From NCBI RefSeq assembly GCF_016919245.1, contig NZ_JAFEJA010000001.1, positions 124,001 through 188,000 of the forward strand: DNA of 64,000 nucleotides, in the 5' to 3' direction. The stretch comes from Streptomyces zhihengii (GTDB taxonomy: Bacteria > Actinomycetota > Actinomycetes > Streptomycetales > Streptomycetaceae). Both the position numbers and the translations under genes were made by a program. This document shows positions 16,286 to 25,008 of this stretch, one piece after another. A model generated the notes under the pieces. It was given only the letters and a program-made list of their open reading frames with translations, had not been told where the DNA came from and did no database searches. The stretch's first letter is position 1. The number at the start of each line of letters is the position of its first letter.

Positions 16286-16305
16286 CCTGCCGCTCCCGCG
16301 GCAGG
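16286..16305. terminator. hairpin after the secreted hydrolase gene
   Basis: CCTGCCGC-TCCC-GCGGCAGG, an eight-base perfect stem with a four-base loop, 61 bases behind the stop at 16224 and 36 bases before the next gene. Confidence 0.5.
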
Positions 16306-16340
16306 CGGCGGCCGGTCCCCGCGCACCTGGAAGGACCGCC

Positions 16341-17741
16341 ATGGACCTCATCGCGACCACCCGGCAGGGCAAGGTCCGAGGCCGTTCCCACGAGGGGATC
16401 GCCGCCTTTCTCGGCATCCCCTACGCCGCCCCGCCGTTCGGCGCCCACCGCTTCCGCGCTCCCGCCCCGGCCGAACCCTGGGAAGGGGTACGGGACGCCC
16501 TGGAGTACGGGCCGACCGCCCCCAAACGCCCCTACCGCCCGCCCCTCGACCGGCTGATCCCCGATCCGTCCGTCCCCGGGGACGACTGCCTCAACCTGAA
16601 CGTGTGGACCCCGTCCGCCGGCGAGGGCCGGCTGCCCGTCATGGTGTGGATCCACGGGGGTTCCCTGCGCAACGGCTCGGCCAGCCTGCCGCTCTACGAC
16701 GGGGGCGCCTTCGCCCGCGACGGGGTGGTCCTCGTCTCGGTCAACTACCGGCTCGGCGTCGAGGGGTTCGGGGTCTTCCCCGACGCACCGGACAACCGTG
16801 GGCTCCTCGACCAGATCGCGGCACTGACCTGGGTCCGCGACAACATCGCCGCCTTCGGCGGCGATCCGGCGAACGTCACCGTGTGCGGCGAGTCCGCCGG
16901 TGCGATCAGCATCGCCGCGCTCATGACCAGCCCCGCCGCTGCCGGACTGTTCCACCGGGCGATCCTGCAGAGCGGCCCGCCGCACACCACATCGCGCCGC
17001 GCGGGGGCGAAGACCGTACGGGCCATGGCGAGGAGACTGCGGATCCCTGCCACCGCCGAGGCGTTCGCGGCGGTGGACCGGGAGCTGCTGCTGGACGCGC
17101 AGGCCGCCGTCGTCGACGGGTCCGACCCCGTCCGGGGCGGCCCCGGCTTCCACATCGTCACCGACGGCGACGTGGTGCCCGCCGTTCCGCCCCTGCCCGA
17201 GGCCGACTTGCTGCTGGGCTGCAACCGGGAGGAGTACCGGCTGTGGTTCGTGCCCGGCGGTACGGTGGACCGGATCAGCCGCCTCACCCTGCGGCTGGCG
17301 CTGCTGAAGATCCGCGTCCCGCAGCGCGTGGCACGCCTGTACCGGGCCAACCGGCCGGACGCCGTTCCCGGTGAGATCCTCGGCGAGATGGCGACCGACC
17401 TGCTGCTGCGGGGGCCGCTCAACCGCCTCGCGGACTCCCGCCCCGCGCGTACCTTCGTCTACGAATTCCGCTGGCGCTCCCCCGTGATGGGGCTCGGCGC
17501 GTGCCATGCGCTGGAGCTCGGCTTCGTCTTCGACACCCTGCCCGCCGCCGAGGACCTGACCGGGCCCGGCGCGCCCCAGCCGCTCGCCGACGCCATGCAC
17601 CGGGCCTGGGTCGACTTCGCCGCGACGGGCCGGCCGGGCTGGTCCGAGTGGAACGCGGAGCGGCCCGTGATGGTCTTCGACCACCCCGCCGCAGGTCCGG
17701 TCCTCGCGCCCCGGGACGAGGAACTCCGCGCCTGGCTGTGA
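16341..17741 (+). CDS. type B carboxylesterase, cytoplasmic
   Basis: A 466-residue enzyme without a signal peptide. It opens with T-R-Q-G-K-V-R-G and F-L-G-I-P-Y-A-A-P-P-F-G, has D-D-C-L-N-L-N-V-W-T-P near residue 82, the oxyanion-hole segment W-I-H-G-G-S near 105, the nucleophile G-E-S-A-G-A near 190, an acidic pair in N-R-E-E-Y near 296 and the catalytic His in C-H-A-L-E-L-G-F-V-F near 390. All match the carboxylesterase/lipase type B family, which hydrolyses small esters. Length is slightly below the usual 490-550. It follows the secreted hydrolase on the same strand, 116 bases downstream but separated by a hairpin. Confidence 0.85.
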   Translation: MDLIATTRQGKVRGRSHEGIAAFLGIPYAAPPFGAHRFRAPAPAEPWEGVRDALEYGPTAPKRPYRPPLDRLIPDPSVPGDDCLNLNVWTPSAGEGRLPVMVWIHGGSLRNGSASLPLYDGGAFARDGVVLVSVNYRLGVEGFGVFPDAPDNRGLLDQIAALTWVRDNIAAFGGDPANVTVCGESAGAISIAALMTSPAAAGLFHRAILQSGPPHTTSRRAGAKTVRAMARRLRIPATAEAFAAVDRELLLDAQAAVVDGSDPVRGGPGFHIVTDGDVVPAVPPLPEADLLLGCNREEYRLWFVPGGTVDRISRLTLRLALLKIRVPQRVARLYRANRPDAVPGEILGEMATDLLLRGPLNRLADSRPARTFVYEFRWRSPVMGLGACHALELGFVFDTLPAAEDLTGPGAPQPLADAMHRAWVDFAATGRPGWSEWNAERPVMVFDHPAAGPVLAPRDEELRAWL

Positions 17742-17807
17742 CCGATGGCGGGCCGCGGGCCCGGCGAGGGCGCCCGTGGTCCGGCCGCCGTCCGCAGCTC
17801 CCGCGGA

Positions 17808-18962
17808 TCAGGGCCCTCCGGTGGCCCCGCGGGTGTCCGAGGGCCCGGCCAGGTCTCGGGCGACGAGCGCCGCCTGGAGCAGTCGCGCCTGCTCGGGGAC
17901 CGCGAGGTCGAGGCCCGTCAGCGCGGTCACCCGCTGCAACCGGTAGTCCAGGGTGTTGCGGTGGACGCACAGCTCGGCCGCCGTCCGGCGGCGGTTGAGC
18001 CCCCGCGTCACGAACACGCGCAGCGTTTCGAGCAGGTACGGGTGCTCCTCCAGGGGATCGAGTTTGGCCGCCAGCCGCACCAGGCCGTCCCCGGGCCGCG
18101 CGAGCTGGTGCTCCAGCAGCACGTCGTCGAGCCGGTAGCACCCGGGCGGGCGCCCGAGGCGCAGGACGAGGTCGAGCACGCGCCCGGCCTCCTCGGCCGC
18201 GGAGGGGACGGCCGACGGCCCGGCGGAGCGGGCGGCGGCGGCGCGCACGGGCTGCCCCACGTCCTTCTCCAGCCGGGTCACCAGACCGGGCACGTCGGCC
18301 CGGCCCGGGACCAGGGCGATCCGGGCGACGTGGTCCATCAGCACGGGGCTCCGGGTGAAGGCGTCGAGCGAGGACTGCACCAGTCGGCTCGGCGGCTCGG
18401 CGGCGAACGCGAAGGCGACCACCTCGTACTCGCCCTCCACGGCCACCCGCGCCGCGCCCGCGAGCTCCTCGTACGGCCGGCCCGCCAGCAGGGCGCCGAG
18501 CAGGGCGCGCCGCACGCGTCTGTCCTCGCTGTGGAGCTGCTCCCGGGCGTTCTGGTGCGCGAGGACGACCGCGGGCAGCGCGGCGTGCAGGCAGGCCAGC
18601 AGCCTGCCGCCCGCCCCGGCCAGCTCACCGGGCTCCGCGACCTCGGTCAGTGTCTGCCACCACGCCTCGGCGCCGATCAGGTAGGCGGCGGTCACCGCCT
18701 CCAGCGGGACGCGCTCCTCGGCCCGGCGCGCCGACCACTCGACGAGCCGGGTCAGATCGCCGGGCCCCATGGGTTCCCCGCCGCCGTCGCGGAGGGCCCG
18801 GAGCAGCAGCGCGTGCACGGCGGCGATGGACCGCGCCACCTCGCCCTGGAGGGTGGCGCGGGGCAGCGCCCCGTAGTACGGCGACTCGGCCGCGCAGCGC
18901 GCGACCACCACACCCGTGAGGTCGCCGACCCGGGCGGCCATCCGGGCGTGCAGGTCCGACAT
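17808..18962 (-). CDS. PucR/CdaR-type helix-turn-helix regulator
   Basis: A 384-residue cytoplasmic protein. The C-terminal 60 residues contain the PucR-type helix-turn-helix (L-N-R-R-R-T-A-A-E-L-C-V-H-R-N-T-L-D-Y-R), preceded by a GGDEF-like region and an N-terminal helical domain (A-Y-L-I-G-A-E-A-W-W-Q-T-L near residue 105). This architecture is common among Streptomyces regulators of catabolic or developmental genes. The ATG at 18962 begins M-S-D-L-H-A-R-M. It lies between two hydrolase genes, convergent with the carboxylesterase and divergent from the alpha/beta hydrolase at 19185 (222-bp shared region), so the latter is its likely target. Confidence 0.8.
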   Translation of the reverse strand: MSDLHARMAARVGDLTGVVVARCAAESPYYGALPRATLQGEVARSIAAVHALLLRALRDGGGEPMGPGDLTRLVEWSARRAEERVPLEAVTAAYLIGAEAWWQTLTEVAEPGELAGAGGRLLACLHAALPAVVLAHQNAREQLHSEDRRVRRALLGALLAGRPYEELAGAARVAVEGEYEVVAFAFAAEPPSRLVQSSLDAFTRSPVLMDHVARIALVPGRADVPGLVTRLEKDVGQPVRAAAARSAGPSAVPSAAEEAGRVLDLVLRLGRPPGCYRLDDVLLEHQLARPGDGLVRLAAKLDPLEEHPYLLETLRVFVTRGLNRRRTAAELCVHRNTLDYRLQRVTALTGLDLAVPEQARLLQAALVARDLAGPSDTRGATGGP

Positions 18963-19184
18963 CGGCGCATCGTCACACCGCCCCGGCCGCGCCGTCAACG
19001 GGAGCCGGTCCGGCGCCCCGGAGGTACGCGCGGCGTGTCCCCGGCCGCCGCCGTCCGCGGCCGGCCCGCCCCCTCCTCGCGCGTCCGTTCGACGCCGGTT
19101 CGAAAGCACCGGCGTCGGCTGGACGAGGGGGGCAAGTTCCGGCAGTTTGGGACCTGGCCTGTGAGCAGGGAGAGGGGAGCCATC

Positions 19185-20150
19185 GTGCGGGACCTGGCGT
19201 CGACGCTGGACCACGTCCGTACGGCGGACGGGAGGCGGCTGCGGGTCGAGTGCTCGGGGGACCCGCGGGGGCGTCCCGTCTTCCTGCTCCACGGAATGCC
19301 CGGCAGCCGGGTCGGCCCCCGGCCGCGCCCCATGTACCTGTATCAGCGGGGCGTCCTGCTGATCAGCTACGACCGCCCCGGGTACGGGGGGTCCGACCGC
19401 CGGCCGGGCCGGCGGGTCGTGGACGTCGTGGAGGACGTGACCGCCGTGGCCGACGCCCTGGGCATGGACCGCTTCGCGGTCGTCGGCCGTTCCGGGGGCG
19501 GCCCGCACGCCCTGGCGTGCGCGGCCCGGCTGCCGCACCGGGTGACCCGTGCGGCGGGCCTCGTGACGCTCGCGCCGAGGGACGCGGAGGGCCTGGACTG
19601 GTACGCCGGGATGGGGGCGTCCAACATCGACGAGTTCCGTACGGCGCGCTCCGACCCCGAGGGGTTCGAGGCCCGTCTGATCCCCCGGACCAGGTCCATC
19701 CGGTCCGACCCGGCCCGGCTGCTGGAGGAACTGCGGGCGGAACTGACCGACGACGACCTGCGGATCGTCTCCGACAGCGGCGTCCGCTCCATGCTGCTGC
19801 GCAACTACTGCGAGGCGCTGCGCAGTTCGCCGTACGGCTGGATCGACGACGCGTTCGCCCTGACGGAGCCCTGGGGCTTCGACCCCGCCCGCATCGAGGT
19901 GCCGGTGCTGCTGTGGCACGGTGCCCGGGACGCCTTCTCCCCGGCCTCCCACACCTCCTGGCTCGCCGAGCGCATCCCGGGCGCCACCTCCGTGATCGAA
20001 CCGTCCGCGGCCCACTTCGGGGCCCTGCGCGCGCTGCCCGACGTGCTGCGGTGGTCGCTCGGCGGCACCCCCGGCGACACGGCGCTCCCGTTCCCGGAGG
20101 AGGGGAGCGCCGGGCCGGCTCAGACCGCCAGCGGTTCCAGGTCGCGGTAG
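19185..20150 (+). CDS. alpha/beta hydrolase
   Basis: A 321-residue cytoplasmic enzyme. The fold signature is complete: F-L-L-H-G-M-P-G-S-R near residue 32 (oxyanion hole), S-Y-D-R-P-G-Y-G-G-S-D near 63, nucleophile G-R-S-G-G-G near 103, acid in W-H-G-A-R-D-A-F-S near 247 and His in S-A-A-H-F-G near 280. Substrate cannot be told. The GTG at 19185 has GAGGGGAG about six bases upstream. The last 31 bases overlap the 3' end of the convergent fxsT gene, which ends at 20120. Confidence 0.8.
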   Translation: MRDLASTLDHVRTADGRRLRVECSGDPRGRPVFLLHGMPGSRVGPRPRPMYLYQRGVLLISYDRPGYGGSDRRPGRRVVDVVEDVTAVADALGMDRFAVVGRSGGGPHALACAARLPHRVTRAAGLVTLAPRDAEGLDWYAGMGASNIDEFRTARSDPEGFEARLIPRTRSIRSDPARLLEELRAELTDDDLRIVSDSGVRSMLLRNYCEALRSSPYGWIDDAFALTEPWGFDPARIEVPVLLWHGARDAFSPASHTSWLAERIPGATSVIEPSAAHFGALRALPDVLRWSLGGTPGDTALPFPEEGSAGPAQTASGSRSR

Positions 20151-23100
20151 ATCCGGCGCTCGTGCCGCGCGGAGCGGGTGATCATGCTGTCGTCGCCGAG
20201 CAGCCGCTGGAGTTCGCCCAGGCTCTCCTCGCGGAGGCGGTCGGCCTCCTGACGGCCCAGTGAGCGCAGTGTCAGCGCCGAGTTGGCCGCCGCGGTCAGG
20301 GCGTCCGGGTGGCGCGGCCCCAGGGCCTTGCCCAGGCCCGCCACGGCCTTGCTCTCCAGGTCGTACGCCTCCTCGAAACGGCCCTGGTCGGCCAGCACGT
20401 TGGCGAGGTTGAGGCCCGAGATCAGCGTGTGCGGATGGTCCTTGCCCAGCATCTCGCGCATGCGGGGCAGCACCCTGCGGAACACCTCCTCGGCCTCCGC
20501 GGTGTCCCCGCACCCCCAGTGGAAGATGCCGAGGTTGTTGAGCGCGCCCTGGGTGTACGGGTGTGCCTCGCCGGGGACCTCCATGTATCCGGCCAGTGCC
20601 TGGCGGGCGACCTCGCGGGCCTGCTCCCGCTCGCCGGTCGCGTACAGGTCCGAGGCGAGGTTCAGGTCGCAGGCGAGCCAGTCGGGGTTGGGCGAGTTGT
20701 ACTGCTCCCGGTAGCGCTCCAGGGTCGCGGTCGTGAGCTGCCGCGCCTTCTCCACCTGGCCGACCCTGCGCAGCGACACGGCGAGGGACTTGGCGCAGCT
20801 GAGGGTGGGCGGGAACTTCTGGCCCATGACGCGCTTGTAGTCGTCGTACGCGCGGGAGAGCATCGCCACGGACTCGTCGTAGCGGCCGATCTCCCGCAGG
20901 TCGCGGCCGAGGCTGGCGGCCGAGCCGAGGGTGTGCGGGTGGTCGGGGCCGAGGACCTCCGTCCGCCGGTCGTAGACGCTCTGGTCCATGGCCCGGGCCT
21001 CGTTGTAGCGGCCGACCATGCGCAGGGCGAGCGCGAGGTTGTTGGCCGCGCTGAGGGTCCGCTCGTGGGACTCGTGGAAGATCTCGCGGAACCCCTTGTG
21101 CGCGTCGTCGGCCAGTTCCACGGCCGACCGGTACTCGCCGAGGGCGGCAAGGTCGCTGGAGAGGCCGGAGGCGGTGATGTAGGTGTGCGGGTGGCTGGAC
21201 CCGAGCACCTGGCGCTGGCGTTCCAGCAGTTCCTGGTCGATCGCCCGGGCCTCCTGGTAGCGCCCCTGCGCGCGCAGCACGTTGGCGAGCTGGCAGCGCA
21301 TGTAGAGGTACTGCGTGTCGTTCTCGCCGAGGCTGTCGCGCCAGCGTTCGAGCACCTCCTCGGCCAGTCGCCGGGCGTTGGGGAGGTCACCGCGCTTCCA
21401 CAGGTAGCGCACCCGGTCGATCAGCAGCCGGCGGGGCTTGGGCTCCGAGCAGTTCCGGATGCCGGAGGCGTCCAGATGGGACCAGACGGAGTCGAACAGC
21501 GGCCAGTGCGTGGGGTTGTCGGTGGGCTCGTCGCCGTCGGGGCGTGCGCCGGCGAGGACGGTGTGGACGACGTGCCGCGCCTCCTCCTGCTCCTGCTCCG
21601 ACATCTGCGAGCGGATCACGGCCTGGACCAGCCGGTGGATCTGGATGCTGCCGCTGATCTGGTCCACCTTGGCGAGGGCGAAGCGCCCGATCTCCCGGAT
21701 GACCCGCCCGAGCAGCAGGCTCTCCTGGAGCGTCGGGTCCCATTCCCGCAGGGCGTCCAGCATCTCCTTGTTGTAGAGCACGCGGGCGGAGATCGGCTCG
21801 GGCGCCATGAAGGCGCACAGCTGGAGGAGCCGCACGGAGGCCGGCGACCGCTGGTCGAGGCGCTGGATGGAGATGTTCCAGGTGGCGGCGACCGGCTCCG
21901 GGTAGCCGGCGGGGTGGTTGGCGCCCAGCACATCGGTGGTCTGCTCGGTCAGCTGCTCCAGGTAGGCGTCGGTCGGCATGGCCGTCTCCGCCAGCCAGGC
22001 CGCGGCCTGTTCGACGGCGAGCGGCAGATCGCCGACGGCGTCCGCCACGCGGTCCGCCTCCTCGGCGCTCAGTCCGGGAGCCTTCCGGGTGAGGTGCTCG
22101 ACGCTCTCCTCGCGCGGGAACACGTCGACGGCCAGGGCGGCTCCCTGCTGCGCCCACGCCTGGTTCCGCGAGGTGACCAGGATGTGCCCGCCGGCCGGGA
22201 AGAACCGCTTGAGCGTGTCGGGGTCGTCCGCGTTGTCGAAGACGAGCAGCCACCGGCCGGTCGGCGCGCCGGACGCCAGCATCCGGACGACCTCCGCGCA
22301 CACCTGGGCGATGTCGTCGCCGCCGGGCGCGCCGATCTTCGCGCCGAGTTTGGCGAGGGAGGCGACGATGGAGTCGAAGCGCTCCGCGTCGACCCACCAC
22401 ACGAGGTCGTAGTCGGCGACGAAGCGGTGCACGTACTCCAGCACGATCTGGGTCTTGCCCACGCCGCCGAGGCCGTAGAGCGTCTGGGGCTGGGGCAGCA
22501 CGACGGAGATGCCCTCGCCGAGCTTCGAGCGGAGCTGTTCGAGGGCGGCGGCGCGGCCGGTGAAGACGGTGTTGCGGCTGGGGGCGTTGAAGATCGCCGG
22601 CCTGCTGCCGGGGAAGCGCGCACTCGTCCGGGCGGCGGAGGTCTCCTCCTGCGTCAGCTTCAGCGCCCGGAAGACCTTGGCGGCGCACTCGGTCTCGTCC
22701 ATGCGGCTGAGGTCCACCGACGTGGGCTCCCGGTCGGAGCCGGGCATCTGCACGGCGTCCACCCTCAGCCGGGTCACCTCGGCGTGCGGCAGACCCGGGG
22801 CGGCGTCGGTGAACACCCGCCACGCGGCCCTCCCGTGCCGGGCGTGCAGGAAGGCCTCCGAGGTCAGGAGCAGTGTGCGGGTGGCCGCGTCCGGGCGCTC
22901 CGGGACGCTGATCGACACGTCGTGCAGCGTGAGCTGTGCGCAGTACGGCTTGAGGATGCCCTCCAGCCACTCCGCCCACATGCGGTCCTCGCCCGCGAAC
23001 ACGACGAGGACGTCGGCCGCGAGGGTGGCCGGCATGCGCCGGGTGTAGGCGGACAGGCAGCGCTGCCGCACCGGCTCGGGGATCGTGGGCAGCCGGGTCA

Positions 23101-24046
23101 CCTCACCGTCGGAGACGACCGTGGTGAGGCGTTCGAACGCGGACAGCAGCGAGCTCGACACGCCGGCCCGTTCGCCGATCGTGGCGAGCGTCTCCTCGTA
23201 GGCGTAGTAGGGGCGGTACGGGATCTCGACCGCGCCCCAGTACTCGTCCATCGGCGCCGGGGCGAGCGGCTCGCCGTCGGGCCCCTTGGGCAGCCCGGCG
23301 AACTTCAGGCGTGCCAGGGCCCGTCCGGCGTCGACCTTCTCCTTCTCGTGGTCGTCGACCCGCATCGGGACGGGGAGCACCCGGATCCGCCGGTCGCGGT
23401 AGTCGGCCTCGACGGTCCGGGCCACGGCCGCGCCGCCCTCCAGCGCCTGGTCGCTGAGGGTGAAGCAGTCGACGAGGACGTCGGGCATCTGGATGGTGCA
23501 GATGTCGGCGCTGTCCGACAGTCCGGTGCGGCTGTCGATGAGGACGTAGTCGTACGACGCCTTCATGTCCTCGCGCAGCGCGTCGAGGAAGACGCCGCCG
23601 CCGAGGCGGTCGTAGAAGTTGTCCCACTCGAAGGAGGACACGGTGCCCGCGTAGGCGCGGTTCTGCTGTCCCGCGGACAGGAAGTCGAGCGTGCCGCCGT
23701 CGGGGAACGACAGGCCGTAGGGCTCGGGGTCGAGCGACACCGCGTGCCGTCCGGCGCGCGCGTACTCCCGGTGCCAGGCCCCGGAGCGGTGGCCGCTGTT
23801 GGTGGCCGCCCACGAGTACTCGGTGATCATGTCGATCACGCCGTGGGTGGCCGCGAGCGTGCTCGGGTCGAGGAAGGGATGGAAGAAGCGGTGCAGGCCG
23901 GGGGCTTCGAGGTCCCAGTCGACGGTCAGCACGCGTGCGCCGTTGGCGGCGAGGATCCACGCCGTGTTCGCGAGGGCCATCGTCCGGCCCGTGCCGCCCT
24001 TGTACGAGTAGAAGGTGATGATGCGTCCGCTCCGGCGCGCCGTCAT
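20120..24046 (-). CDS. fxsT: FxsT: FxSxx-COOH system ParA/TIR-like/NB-ARC/TPR protein
   Basis: A 1308-residue cytoplasmic protein. Domains: a ParA/MinD-like P-loop domain at 8-330 with K-G-G-T-G-R-T (16-22), D-W-D-L-E-A-P-G and L-I-D-S-R-T-G; a TIR-like domain at about 343-430 (A-D-V-L-V-V-F-A-G-E-D-R-M-W-A-E-W-L); an NB-ARC-type ATPase at about 490-850 with G-L-G-G-V-G-K-T-Q (525-533) and L-L-V-F-D-N-A-D-D; and about nine kinesin-light-chain-type TPRs at 890-1300 (G-x-x-H-P-H-T-x-x-x-x-x-x-L). This is the architecture named for FxSxx-COOH systems; it resembles STAND immune sensors, so a sensing or activation role is inferred. ATG 24046 has CGGAGGA upstream and overlaps the acetyltransferase stop by four bases, so translation is coupled. 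Confidence 0.9.
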   Translation of the reverse strand: MTARRSGRIITFYSYKGGTGRTMALANTAWILAANGARVLTVDWDLEAPGLHRFFHPFLDPSTLAATHGVIDMITEYSWAATNSGHRSGAWHREYARAGRHAVSLDPEPYGLSFPDGGTLDFLSAGQQNRAYAGTVSSFEWDNFYDRLGGGVFLDALREDMKASYDYVLIDSRTGLSDSADICTIQMPDVLVDCFTLSDQALEGGAAVARTVEADYRDRRIRVLPVPMRVDDHEKEKVDAGRALARLKFAGLPKGPDGEPLAPAPMDEYWGAVEIPYRPYYAYEETLATIGERAGVSSSLLSAFERLTTVVSDGEVTRLPTIPEPVRQRCLSAYTRRMPATLAADVLVVFAGEDRMWAEWLEGILKPYCAQLTLHDVSISVPERPDAATRTLLLTSEAFLHARHGRAAWRVFTDAAPGLPHAEVTRLRVDAVQMPGSDREPTSVDLSRMDETECAAKVFRALKLTQEETSAARTSARFPGSRPAIFNAPSRNTVFTGRAAALEQLRSKLGEGISVVLPQPQTLYGLGGVGKTQIVLEYVHRFVADYDLVWWVDAERFDSIVASLAKLGAKIGAPGGDDIAQVCAEVVRMLASGAPTGRWLLVFDNADDPDTLKRFFPAGGHILVTSRNQAWAQQGAALAVDVFPREESVEHLTRKAPGLSAEEADRVADAVGDLPLAVEQAAAWLAETAMPTDAYLEQLTEQTTDVLGANHPAGYPEPVAATWNISIQRLDQRSPASVRLLQLCAFMAPEPISARVLYNKEMLDALREWDPTLQESLLLGRVIREIGRFALAKVDQISGSIQIHRLVQAVIRSQMSEQEQEEARHVVHTVLAGARPDGDEPTDNPTHWPLFDSVWSHLDASGIRNCSEPKPRRLLIDRVRYLWKRGDLPNARRLAEEVLERWRDSLGENDTQYLYMRCQLANVLRAQGRYQEARAIDQELLERQRQVLGSSHPHTYITASGLSSDLAALGEYRSAVELADDAHKGFREIFHESHERTLSAANNLALALRMVGRYNEARAMDQSVYDRRTEVLGPDHPHTLGSAASLGRDLREIGRYDESVAMLSRAYDDYKRVMGQKFPPTLSCAKSLAVSLRRVGQVEKARQLTTATLERYREQYNSPNPDWLACDLNLASDLYATGEREQAREVARQALAGYMEVPGEAHPYTQGALNNLGIFHWGCGDTAEAEEVFRRVLPRMREMLGKDHPHTLISGLNLANVLADQGRFEEAYDLESKAVAGLGKALGPRHPDALTAAANSALTLRSLGRQEADRLREESLGELQRLLGDDSMITRSARHERRIYRDLEPLAV

Positions 24047-25008
24047 GCCGTTCCTCCGTTGTCGGCCCCTGACGCGCAGGGGGGTCCGCCGGCCGGTGCT
24101 CCGGGCGGTGAGCCGGCGCACCTCCGGGACATGCTGTCGCGCGGCTCCTGCGCAGGCCGGTGCCCCGGGGCGTCTCCCGGCGGCGTCGTGCGGCCGGAGC
24201 CCCCGCTGTTCCCCACCCCGTTCACCTCCGCGTGGCTCGTTCCATGCCGTCTCCCCCTGTATCCGGACATCTCACGCCGAGCGGTGTCCACAGTGTCCCG
24301 CATCCCCGCGAGGGTGCAGGTCTTTCCGGCGAATTCCCCCTCGCTGAGGGCTGTGCGCGGGAGCAGCGCCCCGATCGCGGCGAAGTCGCCGTCGTCCAGC
24401 ACGATGTCCTCGTAGGAGACCCATCCGCCGCCCGTCACGCAGCGGTAGGTGCGCCGGGGCGGCGGGGGCGTCTGGCGGTACTCGGCGAGGTGGAAGGCGC
24501 TGCACGCCGCGAACCCGACCCGGAAGAGCAGGATCTGCGCGTCCAGCGCGTACAGCCGCCCCAGGGGGGACCGTTCGCCGAGGTGGCACGGCAGGTCGTG
24601 GACGGCGAGCAGGTCCCGCGCCCGGGGGCCGATCGCGGCGAAGGAGGTCTGGGGGTGCGTGCTGCGCACCGCGCCGGGGGTCGACCGTACGCAGTCGGCC
24701 AGGGCGCCGACGGACGGGCACGGGGTGGCGCCCGGGTCGAAGGCGGGCATGGCGGCCCGGTGGGCTGCCCGCTGGTGGCCCGTCAGGCCCGCGGTGAGGG
24801 CGTGGTGGCGGTGGGAGGTGTCGGAGTTCTCCGGGGTGAAGGCCGGGGTGACGAGGGTGCCGGCCGGGCCGAGGACCCGCAGCAGGGCGTCGCGCACCAC
24901 GCCGGGCGGCAGTCCGGTGCCGCCGAGGGAGGCGTGCGCGAGCAGGACTCCGGCCGGCCGGACGCCGAGGCCGCGCAGGAAGCGGACGAGCCGGGTGCCG
25001 TCAGTCAC
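24043..25008 (-). CDS. AAC(3)-family N-acetyltransferase in the FxSxx-COOH cluster
   Basis: A 321-residue protein. Residues 1-265 match the antibiotic (aminoglycoside) N3-acetyltransferase fold: L-L-A-H-A-S-L-G-G-T-G near residue 22, G-T-L-V-T-P-A-F-T near 49, S-V-G-A-L-A-D-C-V-R near 99, T-H-P-Q-T-S-F-A-A-I-G near 116 and L-G-E-R-S-P-L-G near 142. These enzymes use acetyl-CoA. In this setting the substrate is more likely the FxsA peptide product or another cluster partner than an aminoglycoside; that is inference. The last 55 residues are a low-complexity Gly/Pro/Arg tail beyond the usual family length. GTG 25008 overlaps the fxsB stop by eight bases and the stop overlaps the fxsT start by four. 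Confidence 0.8.
   Translation of the reverse strand: MTDGTRLVRFLRGLGVRPAGVLLAHASLGGTGLPPGVVRDALLRVLGPAGTLVTPAFTPENSDTSHRHHALTAGLTGHQRAAHRAAMPAFDPGATPCPSVGALADCVRSTPGAVRSTHPQTSFAAIGPRARDLLAVHDLPCHLGERSPLGRLYALDAQILLFRVGFAACSAFHLAEYRQTPPPPRRTYRCVTGGGWVSYEDIVLDDGDFAAIGALLPRTALSEGEFAGKTCTLAGMRDTVDTARREMSGYRGRRHGTSHAEVNGVGNSGGSGRTTPPGDAPGHRPAQEPRDSMSRRCAGSPPGAPAGGPPCASGADNGGTA

Noticed and set aside
20309..24415. Plus-strand open frame of 1368 codons opposite fxsT
   Set aside because: Low-complexity translation and antisense to a gene with clear P-loop, NB-ARC and TPR domains.
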